From positions 1 through 64,000 of the forward strand of contig JAIYDC010000146.1 in assembly GCA_027487685.1 (NCBI GenBank): a stretch of DNA of 64,000 nucleotides, in the 5' to 3' direction. Of this stretch, positions 8,285 to 17,707 are shown piece after piece. Within the stretch, counting starts at the first letter, position 1, and each line of letters opens with the position of its first letter. The stretch is from Pseudomonadota bacterium. Lineage in GTDB: Bacteria > Bdellovibrionota > Bacteriovoracia > Bacteriovoracales > Bacteriovoracaceae. A program made the position numbers and the translations under genes. Below the pieces are notes generated by a model that ran no database searches, was not told the DNA's origin, and saw only the letters and a list, made by a program, of their open reading frames with translations.

Positions 8285-9163
8285 ATGAATTGGCTCAATC
8301 TCCACCATTTGAAGTATTTTCTGGTCATTGCAGAAGAGGGATCGATCTCCGGAGCATCTAAAAAACTCCTGGTGGGTCAGCCGGCACTTTCAGCTCAGTT
8401 GAAGCACTTCGAGGGCTGCCTCGGGCTGCGTCTCTTCGATCGGGTTGGAAAGAAGATGAAAATCACCGCTGAGGGGGAGTACGTTCTCAAGTATGCCCGT
8501 GCGATCAAACAGCTCGAGGACGAACTCGTTTCAAACTTAGGACACGCCCGAGAGTCAGGAATTCGCGAATTCACTCTTGGTGCCCAGGAATCGGTCCCTA
8601 AGAGCGTGATCGCCACCGCTATCGGTGCCATCGGTACCATCCCGCAGGCGCGGGTCAAGGTCACCGAAGGAACAGGGGAGGAGCTCTTTAATCTTCTTCT
8701 CCAGGGGAAGATAGACTTTTTCCTGGGGAACTTCCGGCCCTTGGTGGAGGGCAAGGAAATGATGTACGCCTCGCTCTCTAAAGAACAGGTCTGTATCTGG
8801 GGGGCGCGGAAATTTGGTAAGCTTCAGAAAAACTATCCAGCATCACTCGCCGGGATGCGTTTCGTTTTGCCCGGTTTTCAAAACCCCCTGCGGCACGACT
8901 TCGAGAAGTTCATGCTCGAGCAGGGTTTGTCCTTTGAGGTTGCCATCGAGGCCCAGGATACAGCACTCTTAAAGGAGCTGGCCGTTCGTGGAGAGGGACT
9001 GATCATCATGGGTGAAGACAGTGCCAGTTCTTGGGTGCAAGCGGGAAAACTCTTTTGCATCGGTAGCATCCCGAACCTTAGGGAAGAATACTGGCTAGGG
9101 ATGGTTAGAAAAAAGATCGATACTGAGCAGCAGCGGATCGTTATAAAAGCGATCGGAACCTAA
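8285..9163 (+). CDS. LysR-family regulator, NhaR-like
   Basis: A 292-residue LysR-type regulator. The N-terminal winged helix-turn-helix is clear ('SISGASKKLLVGQPALSAQL', about 20-40), and the opening 'MNWLNLHHLKYF' resembles NhaR, the Na+-responsive activator of antiporter genes. The C-terminal two-thirds is the periplasmic-binding-protein-like effector domain. It is divergent from the exporter operon, the classical arrangement for a LysR regulator and its target, so the exporter may be its target (inference). The stop TAA directly abuts the ATG of the next gene. Confidence 0.85.
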   Translation: MNWLNLHHLKYFLVIAEEGSISGASKKLLVGQPALSAQLKHFEGCLGLRLFDRVGKKMKITAEGEYVLKYARAIKQLEDELVSNLGHARESGIREFTLGAQESVPKSVIATAIGAIGTIPQARVKVTEGTGEELFNLLLQGKIDFFLGNFRPLVEGKEMMYASLSKEQVCIWGARKFGKLQKNYPASLAGMRFVLPGFQNPLRHDFEKFMLEQGLSFEVAIEAQDTALLKELAVRGEGLIIMGEDSASSWVQAGKLFCIGSIPNLREEYWLGMVRKKIDTEQQRIVIKAIGT

Positions 9164-10180
9164 ATGCCTCTGACACTCTCGTCGCTTCTTCCCCACCTTA
9201 TTTATTCTTTCACGAGCGAATCGGAGCTCGTTGCGGCGATTGAAGAGCTCTCTGACAAATTCACCCGGAATCGGGATCGGATCACGGACTATCTCCGGGA
9301 GCCGCGGCTGGTGGCGGCCTACACCGCCTTTTATTCTCTGACCAACATCCCCAAGCTTCGTGAGGTGCTCCGTTGGATGCCACAGACCTGGGTAGAAGAG
9401 CTTAAGCACTCCACACTCATCGATCTTGGAGCAGGGCCGGGTACTTTTTCACTTGCTTGGCGGCGGGAAGGGGCCAATGGCCCAGTTTATCAGGTGGAGC
9501 AATCACCCCTCATGCGGCAGCAAGCGGCCAAGATTTGGAGCGCCTTTGGTGAGGGACAACTATTCCAGGGGCAGCGCTGGGAGTGGAGTGTCGAAAATCC
9601 AAAGTTTCTGCTCTTTGGTCATTCCGCCAATGAGATGGATGTGGCGACCGCTATCCGTTATATTGATGTGATCGATCCCGACCACGTGCTTTTTATTGAA
9701 CCAGGAACGAAAGAGTTCTTTGCTAAAATGATTGAACTTCGTGCTTATCTCCTCGGAGCGGGCCACCGCGTTCTCTTTCCTTGTCCTCTTCCTAGTGCGT
9801 GTCCTATGCAGGTGAGTGAGGATTGGTGCCATCAGTTTATCCACGTCAGGCAAGACCCAGAGGTTGAACGACTCACCCAGTTGGCCCGCAAAGATCGAAA
9901 GCTTCTTCCGCTCACGGTCCAGGCCTTCTCACGGACCTTCAGTACGGATAATCCCCGAGAACGTGTTGTTAGGGTTCACCCGGAGACCAAGTTTGGTCAT
10001 GAATGGGATGTATGCCATGACAATCAATTGCAGCGCTACCAACTTCTGAAGCGTGATCTCTCGAAGCTTGAGTCAAAGGCACTCGTAGAGCTGCGCTCCG
10101 GAGCGGCGGTGGTGACCGAAATCATAAAAGAGACTGAGCAGTATACGAGAGTTAAACTCACAAAGAGCGATAAACTTTAA
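9164..10180 (+). CDS. Rsm22-type ribosomal small-subunit methyltransferase-like protein
   Basis: A 338-residue protein of the Rsm22/METTL17 family. SAM-binding motif I is 'LIDLGAGPGTFS' (85-96). The family block 'VLFIEPGTKEFF' (175-186) is followed by cysteines C207, C213 and C222 ('PCPLPSACPM...WCH') and a fourth, C284, in 'WDVCHDNQLQR'. In mitochondrial METTL17 four cysteines in this arrangement bind a [4Fe-4S] cluster; their presence here suggests the same. The family acts in small-subunit assembly; methyltransferase activity is not established. The gene starts on the base after the LysR stop codon, so it is probably co-transcribed. Confidence 0.8.
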   Translation: MPLTLSSLLPHLIYSFTSESELVAAIEELSDKFTRNRDRITDYLREPRLVAAYTAFYSLTNIPKLREVLRWMPQTWVEELKHSTLIDLGAGPGTFSLAWRREGANGPVYQVEQSPLMRQQAAKIWSAFGEGQLFQGQRWEWSVENPKFLLFGHSANEMDVATAIRYIDVIDPDHVLFIEPGTKEFFAKMIELRAYLLGAGHRVLFPCPLPSACPMQVSEDWCHQFIHVRQDPEVERLTQLARKDRKLLPLTVQAFSRTFSTDNPRERVVRVHPETKFGHEWDVCHDNQLQRYQLLKRDLSKLESKALVELRSGAAVVTEIIKETEQYTRVKLTKSDKL

Positions 10181-10189
10181 GCACTGACC

Positions 10190-10217
10190 TTGACGTCTTT
10201 TGTCTTGGTCTTATCTT
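10190..10217 (+). promoter_or_regulatory. Sigma-70-type promoter for clpB-like gene
   Basis: TTGACG (10190-10195) and TATCTT (10212-10217) are separated by 16 bp, giving a transcript that would start near 10224, about 20 nt before the ATG at 10245. No heat-shock (sigma-32) type -10 element is visible. Confidence 0.5.
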
Positions 10218-10244
10218 AGTAAGAGAATGGCCAAGGAGTGCAAA

Positions 10245-12632
10245 ATGAATAAGTTTGATCAAGTGGTTCTAGGATCCCTCGATATTGCCCAGTCCGAGGC
10301 ATTAAAGAGGAAGAACACTGAGCTCTCCCCTGAGCACTTGCTCTTAGGTCTGGTTCTCAATCGCTCTTCCTATGCCTCCAAGGCACTTAAAGATAACCTG
10401 AAGGAGATCGAAGATCTTCTCGGGCAGCTCCCGCGTAGTTCGGGACAGCTCTCCCTAGAAAACCTTCGCACTTCTCCCAAGCTTCAGGAGTGGATCACCC
10501 TGGCAAGCGGAGACTCTGTTCAGCAAGGGAAGCAAGAAGTGGCGGAGCGGCACCTCTTAAAGCATCTCCCGCAGTTCTTCCCGGCCCTCAAGGTCGATTA
10601 TACTAAGTTTTCCGATCCTGCTGAAGAGGTGGAGATCCCAACTTTTCTCATTAATCTGAATGAAATGGCGGAGAAGGGGAAGCTTGACCCGGTCATCGGC
10701 CGCACTAAAGAGATCCGATCCGTGATTGAGATCCTGGGGCGGCGGTCAAAGAATAATCCCGTTCTAGTAGGGCCTCCTGGCGTCGGAAAGACGGCGATCA
10801 TTGAGGGTCTTGCTGAACAGATCGTAAAAGGGAATGTGCCGGACGTGCTAAAAGGCAAGACGGTCTACTCCCTTGAAATGGGCTCCCTCATGGCCGGCAC
10901 TAAATACCGTGGAGACTTCGAGGAGCGGATTCAGAATCTCCTCAAGTTTGTGAAGTCGAAGGCCGGGGACGTGGTCCTCTTTATTGATGAAATCCACCAA
11001 CTCGTTGGCGCCGGTCGCACGGACGGTGCGATGGATGCGGCGAACCTCCTAAAACCTGCACTCGCTCGCGGGGAACTCCATTGCATCGGTGCTACGACTT
11101 TTGATGAATATCAAAAGTACATCCTAAACGACGCGGCCCTTGAGCGGAGGTTTCGCTCGGTTCCGGTCCATGAGCCCACAAAAGAAGATTCAGTCGAGAT
11201 CCTGATGGGGGTGCGCTCGAAGATGGAGGCCCATCACGGGATCAAGATCTCCGACGAAGCGGTTTACAACGCGGTCTTCCTCTCAGATCAGTACCTCACC
11301 GATAAGAATCTCCCAGACAAGGCGATCGATCTTCTGGACGAAGCATCCTCGGCCTTGAAACTCTCGGCAGAGGCGATGCCGGCGAAGCTCGTTGAGCTTG
11401 AAGCAGAGCTTCGCTCAAAGAAGATCTATGCTCAGATGGAGCGGGATAATCTTGATTTGAAAAAAGAGATTTCGGCGCTTGAGGCCCGATTTATGGAAGG
11501 TCGGGTAGTTTGGGAAAAAGAGGTCTCCTCCCTTAAAAAAGTGGCCGAGATCAAGGGCCGTATCGATCGACTGACTTTTGACCTCGAGGCGGCCCAGCGG
11601 AACGGCAACTACGAGGAGGCGTCGAAGATTAAGTACATGCTCATTCCCCAGACAGAAAAAGAGCTTGAGTCCCTCCAACACGAGTGGATTCTTGGAAAGA
11701 AACACATCGCTCAGGTCATCTCCCGGCAAACCGGAATTCCGGTGGAAAAGATCCTGAAGTCAAAGCAGGACTCGATCCTTCACATCGAAGAGTTTTTAAA
11801 TAAGCGAGTCTTCGGGCAGGAGGAGGCGATTCATGAGATCGCTGAGACTCTGATCGCGAGCTACGCCGGCCTCTCAGATGAATCGAGACCTTTAGGTTCC
11901 TTCTTGCTATTGGGTCCTACTGGTGTCGGGAAAACGGAGACGGCGAAGGCGCTCACGCAATACCTGTTTGATAACGAAGAGAACATCGTGCGCTTTGATC
12001 TCTCTGAGTTCTCCGAAAAGCACTCCGTGGCCAAGCTTATTGGTGCACCCGCGGGCTATGTCGGTTACGAAGAGGGTGGAGTTTTAACGGAGGCCATCCG
12101 GCGGAAACCCTACTCGGTGGTGCTCTTTGACGAGATTGAAAAGGCCCACCCGGATTTTGCTGATATCTTGCTGCAGATCCTGGACGATGGTCGCCTCACA
12201 GATAACAAGGGCAGAACGATTAACTTTAAGAACACGATTGTCATGATGACGTCTAACTCTAAGAATCCGAAAGAGGACTTTAAGCCCGAGGTCCTGGGCC
12301 GTATCGATGGGGTGCTAACCTACCTCGGCTTGGATAAGCGGGTCATGCGCCAGCTGGTGGACAAACAGCTCAGGTTCTTAAACGAGCGTCTCAAGTCCAA
12401 GAAGGTGGTGCTCAAGCTGGACAAGAAGGCCTTTGATACGCTTGAGGAGCAGGGCTTTGATTTTCAGTACGGTGCGAGACCTCTGAATGGAGTCTTCCAG
12501 CGACTGGTGACGAGACCCCTTTCGAAGAAAATCCTCGAGGGGAACCTTGCCGGTGGAGAGCTCCTCATGACATGGAACGGTCTTGGGATGGAGATTCACG
12601 AGCTAGAGGATGGACAGCCCGAACTGCACTGA
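10245..12632 (+). CDS. clpB: ClpB-type AAA+ disaggregase
   Basis: A 795-residue HSP100 chaperone that threads aggregated proteins through a hexameric pore. Order: Clp N-terminal domain (from 'LSPEHLLLGL'), first AAA+ module with Walker A 'GPPGVGKT' at 176-183 and Walker B 'VVLFIDEIHQL', a coiled-coil middle region ('LDLKKEISALEARF', 'RIDRLTFDLEAAQRNGNY'), then a second AAA+ module with Walker A 'GPTGVGKT' at 557-564 and Walker B 'SVVLFDEIEKAH'. The middle domain identifies ClpB rather than ClpA or ClpC. It is shorter than the usual 857 residues, so a second, longer ClpB may exist elsewhere. The start at 10245 has AAGGAG 6 nt upstream; an earlier ATG at 10227 lacks a site. Confidence 0.87.
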   Translation: MNKFDQVVLGSLDIAQSEALKRKNTELSPEHLLLGLVLNRSSYASKALKDNLKEIEDLLGQLPRSSGQLSLENLRTSPKLQEWITLASGDSVQQGKQEVAERHLLKHLPQFFPALKVDYTKFSDPAEEVEIPTFLINLNEMAEKGKLDPVIGRTKEIRSVIEILGRRSKNNPVLVGPPGVGKTAIIEGLAEQIVKGNVPDVLKGKTVYSLEMGSLMAGTKYRGDFEERIQNLLKFVKSKAGDVVLFIDEIHQLVGAGRTDGAMDAANLLKPALARGELHCIGATTFDEYQKYILNDAALERRFRSVPVHEPTKEDSVEILMGVRSKMEAHHGIKISDEAVYNAVFLSDQYLTDKNLPDKAIDLLDEASSALKLSAEAMPAKLVELEAELRSKKIYAQMERDNLDLKKEISALEARFMEGRVVWEKEVSSLKKVAEIKGRIDRLTFDLEAAQRNGNYEEASKIKYMLIPQTEKELESLQHEWILGKKHIAQVISRQTGIPVEKILKSKQDSILHIEEFLNKRVFGQEEAIHEIAETLIASYAGLSDESRPLGSFLLLGPTGVGKTETAKALTQYLFDNEENIVRFDLSEFSEKHSVAKLIGAPAGYVGYEEGGVLTEAIRRKPYSVVLFDEIEKAHPDFADILLQILDDGRLTDNKGRTINFKNTIVMMTSNSKNPKEDFKPEVLGRIDGVLTYLGLDKRVMRQLVDKQLRFLNERLKSKKVVLKLDKKAFDTLEEQGFDFQYGARPLNGVFQRLVTRPLSKKILEGNLAGGELLMTWNGLGMEIHELEDGQPELH

Positions 12633-12635
12633 GGA

Positions 12636-13628
12636 ATGATGCTTAATTTTTTAGTTCTCTTCCTGCCGCTGGTGGTCTTCTCCTATACGAAGTCTGACCA
12701 CTATGACGGGGATAAATTCTTTCTCCCCTGGGGCGACAACCATAAGAGTATCTGGTCTTTGATGAAGTGGAAGTTAACCGGGGACAAGGTGCCGTGGCCT
12801 TCTCACGTTCCGATAAAAAACTATCCCCTTAGTCCCCTTGCGGCCACAGAGACACTGAAGGCAACATGGATCAATCATGCGACCTTCTTGCTCCAGTTCC
12901 CAGGCGTCACTGTGTTGACTGACCCGGTCTTCTCAGATCGTGTGAGTCCGGTCAGTTTTGCCGGGCCAAAGCGCGTTCATGGGCCAGGTGTCTCTTTAGA
13001 ATCTCTTCCACCGATTGATGTCGTGATCATTTCCCACAACCATTATGACCACCTTGATCTTGAGGCCCTCAAACTTCTCGATGGGCGCTTTCATCCGCTT
13101 TTTTTAGTCCCCCTAGGTGATGAAGCACTTTTAAAGAAGAGTGGTATCCAAACCGTGAAGGCCCTCGATTGGTGGGAAGAGGTTAGGGTCAAAGACGTGC
13201 GCTTGATCTTTGCACCGGCCCAGCACTGGTCGGCGCGGAAGCTCTGGGACAAAAACAAGAGTCTCTGGGGAAGTTATATGCTGGATAGTGGGGCCCGAAA
13301 GGTCTACTTTGCCGGGGACACGGGCCATGGGCCACATTTTAAAGACATCAAAACACGTCTCGGAGCGCCAGACCTGGCACTCTTGCCGATCGGGGCCTAT
13401 AAGCCCCGTTGGTTTATGAAGTACTACCACATGGATCCAGAGGAGGCGGTCATGGCCCACCTTGAACTTGGGACCCAGCGCTCCATCGCCATGCACTTCG
13501 GGACCTTTCAGCTCACGGACGAGGGGATTGATGAGCCGGCAAGAGACCTCAAATTGGCACTGCCAAAGCACAATGTACCGGAGCAGAGTTTTCTCATCCT
13601 CCAACCTGGTGAGTCCCTTTCAATTTAG
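12636..13628 (+). CDS. NAPE-PLD-like metallo-beta-lactamase-fold hydrolase
   Basis: A 330-residue zinc-hydrolase-fold protein with a hydrophobic N-terminus (signal peptide or membrane anchor). The metal-binding motif is H134-N-H136-Y-D138-H139, followed by 'APAQHWSAR' and 'VYFAGDTGHG', which are typical of the N-acyl-phosphatidylethanolamine phospholipase D / UlaG-like branch. It probably hydrolyses a phosphodiester of a lipid or related substrate; the substrate is unknown. It starts 3 bp after the clpB-like stop, with tandem ATGs (12636 and 12639) behind the GAGG that overlaps that stop, so the two genes are probably co-transcribed. Confidence 0.8.
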   Translation: MMLNFLVLFLPLVVFSYTKSDHYDGDKFFLPWGDNHKSIWSLMKWKLTGDKVPWPSHVPIKNYPLSPLAATETLKATWINHATFLLQFPGVTVLTDPVFSDRVSPVSFAGPKRVHGPGVSLESLPPIDVVIISHNHYDHLDLEALKLLDGRFHPLFLVPLGDEALLKKSGIQTVKALDWWEEVRVKDVRLIFAPAQHWSARKLWDKNKSLWGSYMLDSGARKVYFAGDTGHGPHFKDIKTRLGAPDLALLPIGAYKPRWFMKYYHMDPEEAVMAHLELGTQRSIAMHFGTFQLTDEGIDEPARDLKLALPKHNVPEQSFLILQPGESLSI

Positions 13629-14548
13629 TTGGCGATAGCGGTGATGGTGATGACGTCTTGGTAGAGACCGGCCGATTTATTGGCGGTAATCTCTGTAATT
13701 CGTACTTTCAAATTGTACAGATGTCCGGCATCTGGGGTGGCCCCTCCGCTGCCGATGGCCACTGGCCCGGAAGCACTTCCTCCAAGCGAGATGAGGGCCC
13801 CATTCACCCGAAGAGCATAGGCGATCGTACTTTCCGAAATCTGTCGTAGGCTACCGTTGTTTTGGGATGAGAGCCGTAGCTGGTAAGGTCCGTTTGAAAG
13901 GACTCGTAAATCGACTCCGCGCTCCTGGTTTTGCTCTAAAACACCAAAGTCTAAGATCTTACTCGTTGATGAGGGATCGAAGGTACCCCCTTCATCCAGG
14001 AGGCTTACCTGAAGCCTGCTCGGAACACGGAAGACGGCCGTGAAATTTTGCGTCTCCTCGAAAAGATATTTACCCGAGTTATCGTTGTATCCATAAAGGG
14101 TTGCCTGAACCAGATCACTGTAGGTTCCTGCCTGCATGGTATTGTTCGCTAGGCCCGGAGCTGAGATAAAAAAGCTGCGGGAATAGGTGGACAATTTCTC
14201 CGGCGCCTCCCCTTGAAGGTATTCATTGGCCGAGACTGCATCGCCAAATTCCTTTAAGATACCGGCCTTGTTGATGTTACTGTGGAGGTTGTAGTCGAGG
14301 GATGCCCCTTTGGTACTGAAGGCCTTTCGTTGATAACTATTGGCCAGACCTTTGGAAAAGAAAATCCGGTAAATCCGGCAGCGCCCAGACGGCGAGTTCT
14401 GCCCTCTGATGATTCTCACTGTCTGCTCCACGGTCTGGGAACTATCGAGGAGTTCAATTGTTGCGTTGTTAACTGAGAAACTATAATCGCAGTCTTTTGC
14501 TACCGCTTGTGCTGAAGCAACTAAGAGTGCTGCGAGGAATCTTCTCAT
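13625..14548 (-). CDS. Two-domain pilus subunit, probable tip protein
   Basis: A 307-residue secreted protein with a signal peptide ('LLVASAQAVA', 1-17), one cysteine pair in the N-terminal domain, and two beta-rich domains. The C-terminal domain ends 'AGLYQDVITITAIAN', the pattern of chaperone-usher subunits of the spore-coat-U/Csu type, whose tip proteins (CsuE-like) have two domains. It overlaps the usher stop by 4 bp and is the last gene of the pilus operon. Its tail also overlaps by 4 bp the convergent metallohydrolase gene. The tip role is inferred from length and position. Confidence 0.65.
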   Translation of the reverse strand: MRRFLAALLVASAQAVAKDCDYSFSVNNATIELLDSSQTVEQTVRIIRGQNSPSGRCRIYRIFFSKGLANSYQRKAFSTKGASLDYNLHSNINKAGILKEFGDAVSANEYLQGEAPEKLSTYSRSFFISAPGLANNTMQAGTYSDLVQATLYGYNDNSGKYLFEETQNFTAVFRVPSRLQVSLLDEGGTFDPSSTSKILDFGVLEQNQERGVDLRVLSNGPYQLRLSSQNNGSLRQISESTIAYALRVNGALISLGGSASGPVAIGSGGATPDAGHLYNLKVRITEITANKSAGLYQDVITITAIAN

Positions 14549-16914
14549 AGCTCGTTTTCCTTTATCGAAATTGTTCCAATATTCTTCAGGCCCCGCTCGC
14601 CGGGGGAGACGTTGATCACGATTGTTTCTTCTCGGTCCTCGAGTTTCAACCTGTAGGTACCGGCCTCTACCCCTTCGACAAAGATTGCTCCATCCCGATT
14701 GGTAAAGAAGGGAACGTTGCCAATGGTACCAACCTGCAGCTCCAATGGAGTTCCGTTTGGATTCACCAGACGACCGGTCAAGATAACGGCACCGCGCTCC
14801 TCGAGCTTTATCAAGTGAGCACTTCGGTAAGTTGAGTAAAGAACAAACTTCTCCTGGCGCAGACTTCTGCCTTCCTCGAGAAAAGTGGGATCGAGCTGAA
14901 TATCTCGATACTGGTAGGCGATGAGATTACTAAAGACGATCTCGTTAAAGAGCCCTGTCTCGGCTTCAGTATAGGGCGAGGTGGATTTGAGTCCGATACG
15001 TTGGTCACGGAGTCGCTCCTCAGGTTTTAAAATGACGAAGCTCCCAGGAATTGGCCTAGAAACGCCTACAGCTGCTTCACCGTTCTGATACGCGAAAGCT
15101 AGTGCTGAGTTTAGCCTCAGGGATCCCCTTCCGGCCGTACCCTGGAGGTTTGTTCGGTTCCCCGTAAGCTGGCCTCCGAGATCACCAATGGGAGTAGGAT
15201 ATAAAAGATCGACCTCACCAGCGCGCCGGTCTTGAGAGTAATCGGCAATGGCCTGAGTCCGGAAGTTATAGAGACGGTTTTGATTATCTCGCAAAACATT
15301 GATCCTCGTGCTCTTCTGAGTTTGGTCATAGAGTGCTGAGGCGTAGCTGTTGGATTCTGGCAGGGAGAAGGTAAGGAAGACGTAAGCGACGTCATTCCAG
15401 TGCCGCAGCTCGTCGCGGTTCCGACTCAGGAAGAATGTCAGGTTATGTTGGTTCATGATCCGCATACCGAGATTGACGTCTATACCGTAGCGGTTATCTA
15501 GAGAGTTATTGCGAACGTCCCCTAAGTTGCCACCTAACGAAAAGGTCAGCTGGTTTGAGACGGGAATAGTGTAGTTGGCAGCGTAGACGTTTTGAACCAT
15601 GGAAGGCGTATCAGTGAGACTCGTCTTAAAACCCTGACCTCGATTCTCGTATCGAAGGGAGACTGTATGTGAGTCGAACCATTTTTTGCCCTGGGTAATG
15701 AGCTGGTAGCCAAGACTTCCGGCACTTCCCTGCTGACCATCGATAGTCGAACGCGCCAGACCTGCCTGGAGATTACCGATAGGGATGGCCTGGATAAATT
15801 CTGTACCAAAGAGGGAGAAATTGGCCTGATTCTGGAGGTAGGCCGAACTTGAGAAGAGAGAGGAGAGGCCATATTGGAAGAAGCCCGAGAACACTTTTCC
15901 CTCTCGCTCCTGGTATTGGCGTTGAAAATTCGTGTCGAGAAATGGGACACCGTACGAGAGATCGAAGCGACTCTCACCCTGGTTGAGAAGATTGATATTG
16001 GACGAGGAACGGAAAACAAAGACCTGTTTCTGTCCTAGGTCATCTGTTGCCTCGATGGTGACAGTGTTAAGTCCGTTATTCAGAGGAATGTCCTGGGCAT
16101 TATAGTTGCCCGCTTGGAGGTATTCAGATTTAACGAGGACTGAGTTCACAAAGTAGCGGACAAAGGAGCGGGCCCTGAGGGTGAAGTTTTGATGACCTGT
16201 TGGGTACGGAAGCCGGTAAGGGTTCAGGGAGAAGTTTCGCGCAAGGTTGATGCCGCCCAAAGGTCTGGCGACCATGAAGCCCTGGATCTGCGGATAGACA
16301 TCCCCCGCTTGAAGCCGGATGTCCGTGCGCTGGAAATCCTTAATGAGCCGCGTGTCTCCCCGGAACCAACGCTGGTCTACATTCGTTTGATAGAACGACT
16401 GGCTTTCAAGAACTAAGGAGTGGATGTTTAGGAAGGAATTGAATTGTCCTGAAAAAAACTTTCCTCCCAGACGCTCGTCACCCCAATTTTGTTCAAGGCG
16501 GTAGTTAACCGCACCTCCGACTGGGGCCGGTGCCAGGGCAACTCGGCGCTCTTCGGAAAGGTCAATTCCCAGATCTGTCTGTTTCGTTGCTCGGAGCTTC
16601 AGGTCAATCTTAGTTTCGAGCTTAAGTTCGCTGGGGTTAAAAATGAGGGGAATTGGAACTTGTGGCGGCGATAACTTTTCCGGCATTGCCTCGATCGCTC
16701 GAAGTGTATCCTCCTGCAGGTAACCACGAAAAAGCTGGATCAGGGAGGCCCGGTCTATTCCACGAATTTCTTCACCTTCGATGTCAACGAGGACATCACC
16801 AAGGTTTGTCGCTCCATCAAAGAGTGGAAGTCCAGCGGAATAAGACTGTGCCCTGAGTGAAAGTGGCAGGCAAATGAGCAGTATGAGTAAGAGGAGGTGA
16901 CGAAGACTAGTCAT
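14545..16914 (-). CDS. Outer membrane usher of a chaperone-usher pilus
   Basis: A 789-residue FimD/PapC-type usher: signal peptide ('LLLLILLICLPLSLRAQ'), N-terminal domain, a 24-strand beta-barrel region, plug-like segment, and C-terminal domains ('GAVILTGRLVNPNGTPLELQ', 'GTYRLKLEDREETIVIN'). It assembles subunits delivered by the chaperone and passes them through the outer membrane. The start at 16914 follows the signal-peptide position and overlaps the chaperone stop codon (ATGACTAG). A longer in-frame extension up to 17028 lies inside the chaperone gene and is not credible. Confidence 0.88.
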   Translation of the reverse strand: MTSLRHLLLLILLICLPLSLRAQSYSAGLPLFDGATNLGDVLVDIEGEEIRGIDRASLIQLFRGYLQEDTLRAIEAMPEKLSPPQVPIPLIFNPSELKLETKIDLKLRATKQTDLGIDLSEERRVALAPAPVGGAVNYRLEQNWGDERLGGKFFSGQFNSFLNIHSLVLESQSFYQTNVDQRWFRGDTRLIKDFQRTDIRLQAGDVYPQIQGFMVARPLGGINLARNFSLNPYRLPYPTGHQNFTLRARSFVRYFVNSVLVKSEYLQAGNYNAQDIPLNNGLNTVTIEATDDLGQKQVFVFRSSSNINLLNQGESRFDLSYGVPFLDTNFQRQYQEREGKVFSGFFQYGLSSLFSSSAYLQNQANFSLFGTEFIQAIPIGNLQAGLARSTIDGQQGSAGSLGYQLITQGKKWFDSHTVSLRYENRGQGFKTSLTDTPSMVQNVYAANYTIPVSNQLTFSLGGNLGDVRNNSLDNRYGIDVNLGMRIMNQHNLTFFLSRNRDELRHWNDVAYVFLTFSLPESNSYASALYDQTQKSTRINVLRDNQNRLYNFRTQAIADYSQDRRAGEVDLLYPTPIGDLGGQLTGNRTNLQGTAGRGSLRLNSALAFAYQNGEAAVGVSRPIPGSFVILKPEERLRDQRIGLKSTSPYTEAETGLFNEIVFSNLIAYQYRDIQLDPTFLEEGRSLRQEKFVLYSTYRSAHLIKLEERGAVILTGRLVNPNGTPLELQVGTIGNVPFFTNRDGAIFVEGVEAGTYRLKLEDREETIVINVSPGERGLKNIGTISIKENEL

Positions 16915-17605
16915 CGATCCGAAGGTCGACCTTTGCTCCTGGCGGTATAGTCTTGAGGGACTTGATTCGAAACAGACGCCGGTGTCCTGCGAGGACGTTC
17001 TCCCCTCCGAGACCCGGGAGATCTGCACTGCGGAGTTCTCCCTTTATGCCCTCTTTCTCATAGCGGAGCACGGGATTCGTGACCAGTCGATGGCGCCCAC
17101 CTTGATTTTCTAATTCAAGCAAAAGCTCATCGCCGGTTTTTTTATAAGAGAGAAGCTTAATGTCTGGCCGGGTATTTGGTGGAGTTGCGTAGAGGGCCGC
17201 AACGTACTTCATGAGCATCTTGATGCCTGCTTGATCTTTCGTCTTGGCGTCAACCTTGAGCGGAAGTTGCTCAGCGATCAAACGATAGTTTTTCTCTTTT
17301 TCAGGCATGTCCTTTAAGGTGTAACTCACCCGTACTGTGCGTTTATCACCGGGAGGAATAATAATCTGTGGGGGAAAGACTGTGATATCTGTTGTTTCAT
17401 TAAGAGTTTCTGTCCCATCCTCTCCCATCCGGCGCTCACGCACGGAGAGTTCCACGGCAATGTTTGATGCTCCATCATTCTCAATCAGAAACTGCGCGCC
17501 TCGGCGCTGCTCGCCGAGGTCGATGGACTGAGACATAGGGGAAAAATTAAAGGCCGCGAGTAGCGGGAGTGCTATGAGAAAGATCAGGGGCGAGCGCCAG
17601 CTCAT
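16907..17605 (-). CDS. Periplasmic pilus chaperone
   Basis: A 232-residue protein of the FimC/CsuC type with a signal peptide (1-22). The first Ig-like domain contains 'FLIENDGASNIAVELSVRER' and 'ITVFPPQIIIPPGDKRTVRV', the typical G1-strand chaperone pattern. It stabilises pilus subunits by donating a beta strand and hands them to the usher. The start at 17605 has AAGGA 7 nt upstream; the longer ATG at 17632 lacks a site. About 100 bp separate it from the pilin gene, the only large gap within the operon. Confidence 0.85.
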   Translation of the reverse strand: MSWRSPLIFLIALPLLAAFNFSPMSQSIDLGEQRRGAQFLIENDGASNIAVELSVRERRMGEDGTETLNETTDITVFPPQIIIPPGDKRTVRVSYTLKDMPEKEKNYRLIAEQLPLKVDAKTKDQAGIKMLMKYVAALYATPPNTRPDIKLLSYKKTGDELLLELENQGGRHRLVTNPVLRYEKEGIKGELRSADLPGLGGENVLAGHRRLFRIKSLKTIPPGAKVDLRIDD

Positions 17606-17707
17606 GAAAGAGTCCTTCGTGTTTCTTTCCATGATATCTCGAAGCTTGAAAATAAAAAAGATCCGGTGTCGAACAAGTTCAACTCCGGACCTTGAGAGGG
17701 TAGCTGA

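Noticed and set aside
14811-16019. Several minus-strand ORFs in other frames inside the usher gene
   Set aside because: Out of frame with a clear usher coding sequence and rich in Arg/Ser as expected for frame shadows.
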